A stretch of DNA of 64,000 bases, taken from the NCBI GenBank assembly GCA_041390305.1, contig JAWKQE010000029.1, forward strand, positions 17,117 to 81,116, written 5' to 3'. How positions within the stretch are numbered: position 1 is the stretch's first letter; every line of letters starts with the position of its first letter. This DNA is from JACKCR01 sp041390305. Its GTDB lineage: Bacteria; Eisenbacteria; RBG-16-71-46; CAIMUX01. Both the position numbers and the translations under genes were made by a program. This document shows, piece after piece, positions 49,201-56,737 of the stretch. The notes under the pieces are model-generated. The model made no database searches, had not been told where the DNA came from, and saw only the letters and a list, made by a program, of their open reading frames with translations.

Positions 49201-50516
49201 TCCACGAAGAAGTCACCGTTCGCGAGGACGCACTGGAACTCGTCGACCTGTTCGCACGTGCCGTCGCGGAAGCAACAGGCTCCCTGGGCGAGGGGCGGAC
49301 ACGGATTGGGTTCGCATGACGTCCCCTCACCGAGATAGTCTCCCACGCACTCTGCTTCCGCACGGAGGAGGCAACCGCCGTCCGAGTAGCAACAGGCGCC
49401 GAACCCAGGTTGATCGCACGGGTTCGGGTCGCAGGACGTGCCGTCCCCGAGGTACTGTCCGCCTTCACAGGCGAAGGCGGTGACGAGAGCGCAGTACCCG
49501 CCCGGGTAGCAGCACGCGCCGGGGATCGGCTCGGGGCAGGGGTTGGGGCTGCAGGAGGCGCCTTCGAACCACTGACCCATCATGGATTCGCAGACGTCGT
49601 CGTATTCGAGGAGGCAGTCACCTGTCGGGAGACAGCAGATGCCGACTATCGGACAGGGGTTGGGGTCGCAGGTGGCGTCGACGCCCGCGAACGTTCCATC
49701 GCAGTCTGTGTAGGTCGTCATGATGCAGCTGCCGTCCGGGTAGCAGCAGGCTCCCGTGACCGAGCCGTCTCCGAACATGACCCCAATACCGATCGCCTGC
49801 GTCGGTCCCCACACGAGGGAGACGTGATGCCAGCCAGTGGGGTAGCCGATGCCCGGGGCGATGTTGCTCATTGCGCAGCCTGCCGTTGGGCCGTCCAGGT
49901 CCGCGCCGACATACCAACCAGCGAGCTGATCGAGCCACGCTCCCCAGAAGCCGACCCAGACTCGGTCGGTCGCAGTGCAGTTGGGGACCTGGACCAGGTG
50001 TCGGCTGAGAGAGGGCCAGAACGCGACTGGCCCAGGGTCGACGTTCGTGATCACGCACGCGACCGGTCCCGGTACGTTGCCATCGTCCTCCCAGACGTAC
50101 ACGTCCATGTTGTGAGCGTCTGCGTTCCCCGTCTGAGTCAGATCCAGAGCGACGCCGCAGACCGGTCCCACCGCCGGGTAGCACTCGGCGAACGCGCCGA
50201 AGTAGGGCGGCGTGAGTCCCCCGTACTGCCATGCGTATCCGTTCTCGTAGGTTCCGTCCGAGGTCATGAGTAGATCGCCGCAACCACCCTCGCCTTGGTA
50301 GGCGCGTATGGTTCCGTTCCCCGCGCCGACCGAGGCCGCGGGGTCGGCGGCGAAGGCGGGTAGTGCGATTGCGGTGCTCATGCCCGTGAGGAGCGCGATC
50401 CTCGCGCCACGGGTCGTGGCGACCTTCGCTGTGGCCGCCATCCTCGCGAGCCGGGCTCGCACGGATTCCACGACGTCGATCGGATAGGAAGAAGTCGTCC
50501 GGGCGAACGGGAGCAT
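46290..50516 (-). CDS. Giant secreted six-cysteine-repeat (GACC...PNPC) protein
   Basis: A protein of 1408 residues, uninterrupted; ATG 50516 follows GAGGAGG. An N-terminal signal (hydrophobic I-A-L-L-T-G-M-S-T-A-I-A-L-P-A-F-A) precedes a globular N-domain (about 65-250) shared with the small protein at 23847-24541. Then come 18 copies of a 37-43-residue repeat, pattern G-A-C-C-x(3-5)-G-x-C-x(7-12)-C-x(9-15)-C-x-P-N-P-C, arranged 7 + 8 + 3. Between the blocks sit two modules of about 190 residues (about 540-740 and 1065-1255) that resemble each other (H-P-T-Q-G-A-x-F-A-D-D, S-P-R-L, F-G-V-x-x-x-D-C). The last residues are S-S-W-G-R-L-K-E-I-F-R-D-L-R-R. Six cysteines per repeat imply extensive disulphides in an extracellular rod-like protein. 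Family function unknown. Confidence 0.85.
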   Translation of the reverse strand: MLPFARTTSSYPIDVVESVRARLARMAATAKVATTRGARIALLTGMSTAIALPAFAADPAASVGAGNGTIRAYQGEGGCGDLLMTSDGTYENGYAWQYGGLTPPYFGAFAECYPAVGPVCGVALDLTQTGNADAHNMDVYVWEDDGNVPGPVACVITNVDPGPVAFWPSLSRHLVQVPNCTATDRVWVGFWGAWLDQLAGWYVGADLDGPTAGCAMSNIAPGIGYPTGWHHVSLVWGPTQAIGIGVMFGDGSVTGACCYPDGSCIMTTYTDCDGTFAGVDATCDPNPCPIVGICCLPTGDCLLEYDDVCESMMGQWFEGASCSPNPCPEPIPGACCYPGGYCALVTAFACEGGQYLGDGTSCDPNPCDQPGFGACCYSDGGCLLRAEAECVGDYLGEGTSCEPNPCPPLAQGACCFRDGTCEQVDEFQCVLANGDFFVDGACEPNPCDQPVVGACCLHDGTCVFSDQTSCVVADGTFQGEGTPCEPNPCPTPIPGACCLTLGTCELSDDVLCDALGGAFQGENSLCEPNPCPQPCTPFALDGRESATAPPPHSNPFDADGSREGGGPNRSGTLVLHAESVLVLSEDPGAATCALASLPQCDEVVARADVETPIVIHALAMFPTGSSPRLLAITFGVDFPDCVDLIDWQACADFEIADGAWPAPGTGTALAWSEAQTGHAVPIYAFEVQGLASEPGEFALIAHPTQGALFADDSVPSTLDDIAGLGSIGFFRDGVVPCPAAQDPVGACCFGGGGCEVTTFPICEEASGIFIGVDVPCDPNPCPNGVFGACCFPSTGECQQLGQYACLAGGGSYQGDGTDCTPDPCPGDLSGACCFGDGSCHFVPLDDCSTAGGTYIGHGTLCDPDPCPPAGACCFDNGTCAIVFQSYCASLGGEFQGDGIECVAGLCPVPGACCFPDGTCLVAHQQGCEGNGGIFQGNETSCQPNPCPQPPDGACCFVDGSCLFVDSFECNGQNGTYLGADVPCEPNPCPQPPDGACCFIDGTCLFVDSFECDDQDGNYLGDAIPCEPNPCPQPEIGACCLPGGGCLLLPDYECDDIGGFFMGDGTDCEGALCGIPCTPPFVPTYSPGEGTRGPNANGSLILHSDPGVVYTSDQDSYCGASGLLDCADAIASTNEAFETVLMHAFAAFPSVASPRLAGVTFGVSYADCIILQAWGPCGDFELSTPDWPAAGEGTAVTWGTAETGTLTEVYWFAGYVYSFDSATFDLIPHPTQGAFFADDDVPSNLDPIAALGYFGFRTDGNVPCAVESTPGACCLEDGSCEVVLREDCFGSYQGDGTVCDPNPCSSPPETGACCFSNGSCAVLTADDCALSGGQFQGANTVCDPNPCQEAVGACCHGLTCTILTEPECIGTDGDYLGDGTSCDPDPCLTVPTIESSWGRLKEIFRDLRR

Positions 50517-50793
50517 CGTGAGCCTCCTCTGCCACCGCGTGGGTGAGCGCGGTCTTCGGATCCTTCGGCGCAAGCGGGGCAGTCTCAGTCGCCCCGATCG
50601 AGAGTGCGTGAGGCAGGGCGGCCGAGGCAGGGACGCCCGGTACGAGTGCACGGAAGGGGGAATGCGTGCGGGAGGAGTGTAACACAGGACATGCTCTGGT
50701 GAACGTCTTCAGACATACACCGGCCGAAGAGCGCTCGTCTCTTCGATACCGAGTGCTCGACGACGAGGGAGCTGGCCTGTACGGAGAGGGGGT

Positions 50794-51726
50794 TCAGTTT
50801 CGACGTGTAACCAACCAGATCAAGGTGGGTGCTCCGAGTGCTGCGGTGAACACACCCACGGGGATCTCACGCCCGGGAACGAGTGTTCGGCTCAGAGTGT
50901 CGCAGACCGCGAGGAAGACCGCGCCCAGAACGAGCGACGCCGGCAGGAGGACTCGGCGGCTCGTCCCGAAGAGCCGGCGGGCCAGGTGGGGTACGAGAAG
51001 TCCGACGAACGCGATCGGCCCACACCAGGCCACGACCGCCGATACTCCGAGAGCTCCGGCTCCCAGCGTCAGGGTGCGAACCCGCGTGACGTCGACTCCC
51101 TGTGCATGGGCGACGTCCTCTCCTCCCACGAGCGCGTCCAGGGCGCGTGTCTGTGAAAGTAGGAGGATCGCACTGATGACGGCGAACGGCGCGATCAGGA
51201 GCACGCCGCGGTAGCCGACCTGGGGGAGATGCCCGAGCGTCCAACGGACCGCCTTGGCCAGTCCCACTTGATCGGACGTGAATTGGAGACCGGCCGAGAT
51301 CGCTCCCGCGGCGAGGGCGATGGCGACTCCCATGAGGAGGACGTCGTCGACCCGTGCCCGATCACTGGCCGAGAGCGCGGTGAGGAGAAAGGTCACGGCG
51401 AGTGCGCCGGCGAAGGCTGCGACGGCGACGATCGGGAGTCCGCCCACGGAAGACCCGAGTCCGAAGACGAGTGCGACCAGCGCGCCGAGGGCTGCCCCGG
51501 CCGTCGTGCCGACCGTGCTCGGAGCCGCGAGTGGGTTGCCGAGAACGGTCTGGTACACCGCGCCGACGAGGGACAGCGTTCCGCCGACGAGAACGGCCAT
51601 GAGCGTGCGGGGGACTCGCAGCTGCCAGAAGACGAAGTCTCCCGCTTCTCCCGGCGGCCGTGACCCGACCCACGGGCAGAGGCACAGGAGTGCCAGGGCC
51701 AGCGCGATCCACAGGGTCCGCTTCAC
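50794..51726 (-). CDS. FecCD/BtuC-type ABC importer permease
   Basis: A protein of 310 residues with about nine to ten membrane helices; GTG 51726 overlaps the ATPase stop (GTGA). Family signatures are L-R-V-P-R-T-L-M-A-V-L-V-G-G-T-L-S, G-N-P-L-A-A-P-S-T-V-G and V-A-W-C-G-P-I-A-F-V-G-L-L-V-P-H-L-A-R-R-L, which includes the coupling helix to the ATPase. It transports a metal chelate (ferric siderophore, haem) or cobalamin. It is last of a three-gene operon in the order binding protein, ATPase, permease. Confidence 0.9.
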   Translation of the reverse strand: MKRTLWIALALALLCLCPWVGSRPPGEAGDFVFWQLRVPRTLMAVLVGGTLSLVGAVYQTVLGNPLAAPSTVGTTAGAALGALVALVFGLGSSVGGLPIVAVAAFAGALAVTFLLTALSASDRARVDDVLLMGVAIALAAGAISAGLQFTSDQVGLAKAVRWTLGHLPQVGYRGVLLIAPFAVISAILLLSQTRALDALVGGEDVAHAQGVDVTRVRTLTLGAGALGVSAVVAWCGPIAFVGLLVPHLARRLFGTSRRVLLPASLVLGAVFLAVCDTLSRTLVPGREIPVGVFTAALGAPTLIWLVTRRN

Positions 51727-52604
51727 GGCCGTGCTCCCACGCGCGCGACGAGCAGTCGCCGGACTCCGCCCACGTCCACGGGCTCGAATTCGACGGCGAA
51801 GAGATCACTGAGAGCGGGGACGATATCGCCGCTCTCCCACGGCAGCTGGAACCGGATCCGGCCTTCGGAGATGCCGATGACGCGAAGGGACGCGCCCTTC
51901 GGAGCGAGCCATCCGATGAGGTCGACGTCGTGCGTCACGCAGAGGATGCCACGCGGCCGTTCCTCCGCCGCCGCACGGCCGTGCACGACCTCTCCGATCC
52001 AACGATAGGTTTCGATCTGATGAGCCGGGTCGAGGTGGTTCGCGGGCTCGTCGAGCAGGAGGAGCGGGGCGTCCTGGACCCAGAGGGTCGCGAGCGCGAT
52101 CCGTTGACGTTCGCCACCCGAGAGTCCGTGCCAGCGACGCTCCGCGAGGTCGCCGATCCCAAACTTCGTCAGCACCGCGCGCGCCGCGGACTCTGACGCG
52201 GCCGGGCTCTCGCGGAAGCGGAAGCGCCCCGCAGTGACGAGATCGAGGACGCGGATCGGCTCGCGCACGTCGGCGATCTGAGGGAGCCAGGAGATCTTCC
52301 CGGCCCGTTCGACTCCGCTCAGTTCGGAAACATCGCGTCCGCCGACCGTGGCCCGGCCTTCCGTGGGCCGTATCCGGCCCACGAGAGTGCGGAGGACGGT
52401 CGACTTCCCTGCGCCGTTCGGTCCGACCAGTACGGCGAGATCGCCGGCGTTTAGGGACAGGTCGACGCCGGTGAGGATCTCCGTCCCTCCCGCCACGACC
52501 CTTACGCCTTCGAGGCGCGCCGTGTCGGCATGCGTTGCCACGGTTCCTCCGGGCGTTCCAGGCGCCGGACCCGGTTGTGGAGTCGCACGCGTCCCGCGCG
52601 TCAT
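51723..52604 (-). CDS. FepC/BtuD-type ABC importer ATPase
   Basis: A protein of 293 residues; ATG 52604 overlaps the binding-protein stop (ATGA). It has Walker A (V-G-P-N-G-A-G-K-S-T), a Q-loop region (W-L-P-Q-I-A-D), signature (L-S-G-G-E-R-Q-R), Walker B (L-L-L-L-D-E-P-A-N-H-L-D) and the switch histidine (V-T-H-D). N- and C-terminal extensions of about 20 and 45 residues go beyond the typical FepC length of about 255. It powers the permease encoded next. Confidence 0.9.
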   Translation of the reverse strand: MTRGTRATPQPGPAPGTPGGTVATHADTARLEGVRVVAGGTEILTGVDLSLNAGDLAVLVGPNGAGKSTVLRTLVGRIRPTEGRATVGGRDVSELSGVERAGKISWLPQIADVREPIRVLDLVTAGRFRFRESPAASESAARAVLTKFGIGDLAERRWHGLSGGERQRIALATLWVQDAPLLLLDEPANHLDPAHQIETYRWIGEVVHGRAAAEERPRGILCVTHDVDLIGWLAPKGASLRVIGISEGRIRFQLPWESGDIVPALSDLFAVEFEPVDVGGVRRLLVARVGARP

Positions 52605-53533
52605 CGAGCCTCCGCTCCGTCCAGCAGTGCGACGCGGACGAGCGCTGCGTGGATCGCTTGGACGAGCTCCAACACCCGCGGTCCCGTGATGTAGAGCCGG
52701 TCTCCGGTGACGACGGCGAGTCTGTCCTCGCGCACGGCACGCATGGTGGAGAACGCCCTCCAATCCTCGAGCAGGGACTCCGCGAAGTCGGGATCGACGG
52801 AGTCCTGCGTCGAGAGAATCAGGATCGCGTCGGGATCGAGGACGACGACCCGTTCGAGGGAGAGGCGAGGCGCGGCGGGGTCTCCCGGCGGGATCACATT
52901 GCGGGCACCCGCGGCCCGGAGCGCGTCTCCATGGATCGTATCGTCCTTGACGTACCACACCTCCGAGAGCTGACCGGGCGAATGCTCGAGGACGAAGAGG
53001 ACCGCTGGAGACGTTGCCTCCGGCTGGGGGCCGAACAGAACAGATTCCACGCGGGAGGCGAGCTCGGAGCCTTCCTCGTCCGCGCCGAGGAGCTGCCCGA
53101 TGCGGGAGATGGCGTCCACCAGGTTCCGGCTGGTATCCCAGGGCAGCGAGACGACGCGCGCGAGCTGTTGGAGTTCACCCAGCGGCGCGTCGTGCGCGGC
53201 CTGGGTGAGGATGAGGTCGGGTGCGGCGGAGAGGATCGCCTCGTAGTTCGGCGTCAACGCCGTCCCGAGCTTCGGGAGATCGTCCCGGCCGGGGACGGGG
53301 GCGCAGAAGTCAGAGACGCCGACCAGGAGTTCGCGCCGTCCGATCTCCTCGATCACCTCGGTCACACCGGGGGAGAGCGACACGACGCGGGTGGGTTTGG
53401 AGCTGGAGTCCACTGGGCGTCCGCGGCCCTCGTCCGAGCCTCGATCGCTGAGCACGACGAGCGCCCACGCCACGACGATGGCCAGTGCGGCGGTCCCGGC
53501 TACCACGGCGATCGATCGTGCGGATCCGTTCAC
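52601..53533 (-). CDS. BtuF/FepB-like periplasmic binding protein
   Basis: A protein of 310 residues from GTG 53533. One hydrophobic N-terminal helix (V-V-A-G-T-A-A-L-A-I-V-V-A-W-A-L) has no clear lipobox or cleavage site, so it may be an uncleaved anchor. The helical-backbone binding fold shows R-V-V-S-L-S-P-G-V-T-E-V-I, L-V-G-V-S-D-F-C, the long central helix, and P-D-L-I-L-T-Q, which resembles B12/chelate-binding BtuF. A Q/C pair (S-D-F-C-A-P) is present in many cobalamin-type members. No cobalamin riboswitch or TonB receptor was seen beside it, so the ligand is left open (B12, haem or siderophore). Confidence 0.85.
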   Translation of the reverse strand: MNGSARSIAVVAGTAALAIVVAWALVVLSDRGSDEGRGRPVDSSSKPTRVVSLSPGVTEVIEEIGRRELLVGVSDFCAPVPGRDDLPKLGTALTPNYEAILSAAPDLILTQAAHDAPLGELQQLARVVSLPWDTSRNLVDAISRIGQLLGADEEGSELASRVESVLFGPQPEATSPAVLFVLEHSPGQLSEVWYVKDDTIHGDALRAAGARNVIPPGDPAAPRLSLERVVVLDPDAILILSTQDSVDPDFAESLLEDWRAFSTMRAVREDRLAVVTGDRLYITGPRVLELVQAIHAALVRVALLDGAEAR

Positions 53534-53681
53534 CGCGAGATTCCCCTGGATGTGACTCGAACGGTCAGGCCCCTGTCCCCTTTAATGAGCTATCGATTCC
53601 GTCGCCCGATCGGTACGGGCATTCCGGATGGTGAGGATACACGGTGGCGAGCCCACCGTGTGGTGAGAGGAGGATAGATCG

Positions 53682-54509
53682 ATGGAACCCGATACCCTGC
53701 AGAAGATCTGGGACAGCGTCGTGCCGTTCATCACGCAGTACGGTCTCCAAGTGGTTGGTGCCGTGGTCATTCTCGTGGTGGGGCGGATTGCGTCGAACAT
53801 CGTGGGAGGGGCGGTCGAACGAGCGCTAAGGCGGGGCAACGTCGACGCGTCTCTCCGTGGCTTTCTCGTCAGCATGACGAAGATCGCGATCCTGGCGTTC
53901 GCGGTGATCGCCGCGCTCTCCAAGTTCGGAGTGCAAACGACATCATTCGTTGCCGTGCTCGGCGCCGCCGGATTCGCGGTCGGTCTGGCGCTCCAGGGGT
54001 CGCTCTCGAACTTCGCGGCGGGAGTCATGATTCTGATCTTCCGCCCGATCCAGGTCGGAGATCTCGTCGAGTCGAACGGCCATCTCGGTATCGTCAAGGA
54101 AGTTGGGCTCTTCGTGACGACCCTGGCGACCCTCGACAACCAGAAGGTCATCATTCCGAACGCGACCCTCACGGGCGGCATCATCAACAACGTGAACGGC
54201 TATGGGGTCCGGCGCGTGGATCTCACCGCGGGCATCAGCTACGGCGACGAGATGTCCAAGGCCAAGGACATCCTGCTCGCCATCCTCCGCGACCACCCCA
54301 AGGTGCTCGCGGAGCCGGCTCCCACCGTGGCGGTCTCGGAACTCGGGGACTCCTCGGTCAACTTCGTCGTCCGCCCCTGGTGCAACGCGGCTGACTACTG
54401 GGACGTCTACTTCGACGTCACGCAGAGCATCAAGGAGCGGTTCGACGCCCAGGGCGTCAAGATCCCGTTCCCGCAGCGCGACGTTCACCTGTTCCAGGCT
54501 ACGAAGTAG
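53682..54509 (+). CDS. mscS: Small-conductance mechanosensitive channel MscS
   Basis: A protein of 275 residues with three membrane helices. TM3 has the glycine/alanine-rich pore helix (A-A-G-F-A-V-G-L-A-L-Q-G-S-L-S-N-F-A-A-G), followed by F-R-P-I-Q-V-G-D-L-V, I-I-P-N-A-T-L and the beta/alpha-beta cytoplasmic cage. The length matches the E. coli channel (286). It opens on hypo-osmotic shock. A short AGGAGG lies before the ATG. It stands alone, followed by a hairpin terminator. Confidence 0.95.
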   Translation: MEPDTLQKIWDSVVPFITQYGLQVVGAVVILVVGRIASNIVGGAVERALRRGNVDASLRGFLVSMTKIAILAFAVIAALSKFGVQTTSFVAVLGAAGFAVGLALQGSLSNFAAGVMILIFRPIQVGDLVESNGHLGIVKEVGLFVTTLATLDNQKVIIPNATLTGGIINNVNGYGVRRVDLTAGISYGDEMSKAKDILLAILRDHPKVLAEPAPTVAVSELGDSSVNFVVRPWCNAADYWDVYFDVTQSIKERFDAQGVKIPFPQRDVHLFQATK

Positions 54510-54558
54510 CCGTCGGAGCGACCGCTCGGCAGCGTTCGCTGGTCGAGTCACGATCGTG

Positions 54559-54588
54559 CGGGTCCCCGGGGCATCCCCGGGGGACCCG
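54559..54588 (+). terminator. Hairpin terminator after mscS
   Basis: A 9-bp stem CGGGTCCCC/GGGGACCCG (54559-54567, 54580-54588) continues inward with G-C pairs and one bulge. It lies 50 bp after the mscS stop and 140 bp before the next start. A second GC-rich hairpin-prone stretch follows. Confidence 0.65.
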
Positions 54589-54727
54589 GACGACGCGGTC
54601 CGGCATCGCGGTCCGGACAACGCCCCCCGGCCTCGCGGTCCGTTCTGGCAATCCGCGTCCCGAATCCCTACACTCCCGTGCTGATCTCGCCGACCGGCGA
54701 CGTCGTCCCAATGCACAAGGAGGATCC

Positions 54728-56407
54728 GTGGCGCAGCAGTTCATCTATACGATGCAGGGTTTGGGCAAGGTGCATCCGCCGGACAAGGTGGTCCTGCGGG
54801 ACATCTGGCTCTCCTTCTATCACGGCGCCAAGATCGGAGTGCTCGGCCTGAACGGAGCGGGAAAGTCGTCGCTCCTCAAGATCATGGCCGGGGTCGACCC
54901 GGACTTCGTCGGTGAGGCGCGTCCCGCCGACGGCATCAAGATCGGCTACCTCGCCCAGGAGCCCGAACTCGATCCCGACAAGACAGTGCGCGAGAACATC
55001 GAAGAGGGCCTCGCCGAGATCCGGGATGCGCTGAAGGAGTTCGAGGAGATCAGCGCGAAGTTCGCCGAGCCGATGGAGCCCGAGGAGATGGACAAGCTCC
55101 TCGAGAAGCAGGGTGCGGTCCAGGAGATCATCGAGCACGCGGACGGCTGGGAGATCGACCGAAAGATCGAGATCGCGATGGACGCGCTGCGCTGTCCTCC
55201 CGCGGACTGGCCGGTGACGAACCTCTCGGGTGGTGAACGTCGTCGCGTCGCGCTCTGCCGGATCCTCCTCTCGCAGCCGGACATGCTCATCCTCGACGAG
55301 CCCACGAACCACCTCGACGCCGAGTCGGTCGCGTGGCTCGAGCGGCATCTCGCCGACTTCCCGGGAACGATCGTCGCCGTCACGCACGATCGCTACTTCC
55401 TCGACAACGTTGCGGGCTGGATCCTGGAGCTCGACCGCGGACACGGAATCCCGTGGGAAGGCAACTACTCGTCCTGGCTCGAGCAGAAGGAAGAACGTCT
55501 CCGTCAGGAAGAGAAGTCCGAGTCCAAGCGGCAGCGGACGCTGAAGCGCGAGCTCGAGTGGATCCGGATGTCCCCGAAGGCGCGGCATGCCAAGGGTAAG
55601 GCGCGTATCACGCAGTACGAGGAGCTGCTGAGCCAGGAAGCAGAGAAGCGTCAGGAGACCGCAGAGATCGTGCTTCCGCCGGCGCCGCGTCTCGGTGACC
55701 TCGTCGTCGAGGCGAAGCACGTGAAGAAGGGGTTCGAGGACAAGCTCCTCGTCGAGGACCTGAACTTCCAACTGCCCAAGGGTGGCATCGTCGGCGTCAT
55801 CGGGCCGAACGGCGCCGGCAAGACCACGCTCTTCCGCATGATCATGGGGCAGGAGGCCCCGGACGCCGGCGAGCTCGTAATCGGCGAGACGGTCCAGATC
55901 TCCTACGTCGATCAGGTGCGCGATGCACTCGATCCCGACGCGACGGTGTGGGAGGAGATCTCCGAGGGGCGTGACGTGATGGACGTCGGCAGGCGCGAGA
56001 TCAACTCGCGGAGCTATGTGGGTAGCTTCGGGTTCAAGGGGTCGGACCAGCAGAAGCGGGTCGGGATGTTGTCGGGCGGAGAGCGGAACCGCGTCCACCT
56101 AGCCAAGCTGCTCAAGTCCGGTGGAAACCTGCTCCTGCTCGACGAACCGACGAACGACCTCGACGTCGATACGCTCCGTGCACTGGAAGATGCGCTCGAG
56201 AGCTTCTCGGGCTGCGCGGTCGTGATCAGCCACGATCGCTGGTTCCTCGACCGGCTCGCCACCCACATTCTCGCGTTCGAAGGGGACAGCCAGGTCTACT
56301 GGTTCGAGGGCAACTACCAGGACTACGAGAAGAATCGGAAGCAGCGTCTGGGTGTCGATGCGGACCAACCGCACCGGATCCAGTACAAGAAGCTGGTTCG
56401 CGGCTGA
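54728..56407 (+). CDS. ettA: ABC-F translation factor EttA (energy-dependent translational throttle)
   Basis: A protein of 559 residues; GTG 54728 follows AGGAGG. Two ABC cassettes: Walker A L-G-L-N-G-A-G-K-S-S and G-P-N-G-A-G-K-T-T; signatures L-S-G-G-E-R-R-R and L-S-G-G-E-R-N-R; Walker B with catalytic Glu (L-I-L-D-E-P-T-N-H-L-D and L-L-L-D-E-P-T-N-D-L). An arm insertion in domain 1 (about 85-140) and the linker with R-M-S-P-K-A-R-H-A-K-G-K-A-R identify the EttA branch. It binds the ribosomal E site and gates elongation by ATP/ADP ratio. The length is the same as the E. coli protein (555). Confidence 0.95.
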   Translation: MAQQFIYTMQGLGKVHPPDKVVLRDIWLSFYHGAKIGVLGLNGAGKSSLLKIMAGVDPDFVGEARPADGIKIGYLAQEPELDPDKTVRENIEEGLAEIRDALKEFEEISAKFAEPMEPEEMDKLLEKQGAVQEIIEHADGWEIDRKIEIAMDALRCPPADWPVTNLSGGERRRVALCRILLSQPDMLILDEPTNHLDAESVAWLERHLADFPGTIVAVTHDRYFLDNVAGWILELDRGHGIPWEGNYSSWLEQKEERLRQEEKSESKRQRTLKRELEWIRMSPKARHAKGKARITQYEELLSQEAEKRQETAEIVLPPAPRLGDLVVEAKHVKKGFEDKLLVEDLNFQLPKGGIVGVIGPNGAGKTTLFRMIMGQEAPDAGELVIGETVQISYVDQVRDALDPDATVWEEISEGRDVMDVGRREINSRSYVGSFGFKGSDQQKRVGMLSGGERNRVHLAKLLKSGGNLLLLDEPTNDLDVDTLRALEDALESFSGCAVVISHDRWFLDRLATHILAFEGDSQVYWFEGNYQDYEKNRKQRLGVDADQPHRIQYKKLVRG

Positions 56408-56421
56408 GAGCGAGGCAGCGG

Positions 56422-56586
56422 CGCGAGCCGCTGCCGGCCGAGCCGCTACGGTCGACTCGCTATCGGTCGAGCCGATACGAGCCAGACCACGGCGGTTCGA
56501 TCCGCTGCCGGTCGAGCCGCTACGGTTCAGACCACTGTCGGTCGAGTCGACACAGATCGATCCTCCTCAGTTCGAGTCCGAATGGA
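56422..56586 (+). repeat. Degenerate 15-bp tandem repeat (11 units) downstream of ettA
   Basis: Eleven consecutive 15-bp units with consensus near TCGAGCCGCTACGGT start 15 bp after the ettA stop. Well conserved units lie at 56437, 56452, 56467, 56497 and 56512; drift increases towards 56586. Spacing is exact throughout (no indels), so the period is a multiple of three. One frame would read pentapeptides such as V-E-P-L-R and F-R-P-L-S, but no start or ribosome site supports translation. See findings. Confidence 0.75.
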
Positions 56587-56737
56587 ACGGGGCACGCGAG
56601 GGTTCGCGGCCCCGTTTCGATATCGATGGACTGCCGACCTCGCCCGGAGCTACAACCGAGGGCGGGGGCTCCCGCCCGGGAGTCGGGCGGGACGCTTCCT
56701 CTCACGAGGCCATTGGTCGCGGAAGGACGGTCACATC

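Noticed and set aside
46290..50516. Repeated DNA resembling a CRISPR or satellite array
   Set aside because: The periodicity is that of the cysteine-repeat codons; units vary in length and sequence and lie in one long frame.
53534..53681. Cobalamin riboswitch or Fur box upstream of the chelate importer
   Set aside because: I looked for the B12-box core and a Fur-like palindrome and found neither.
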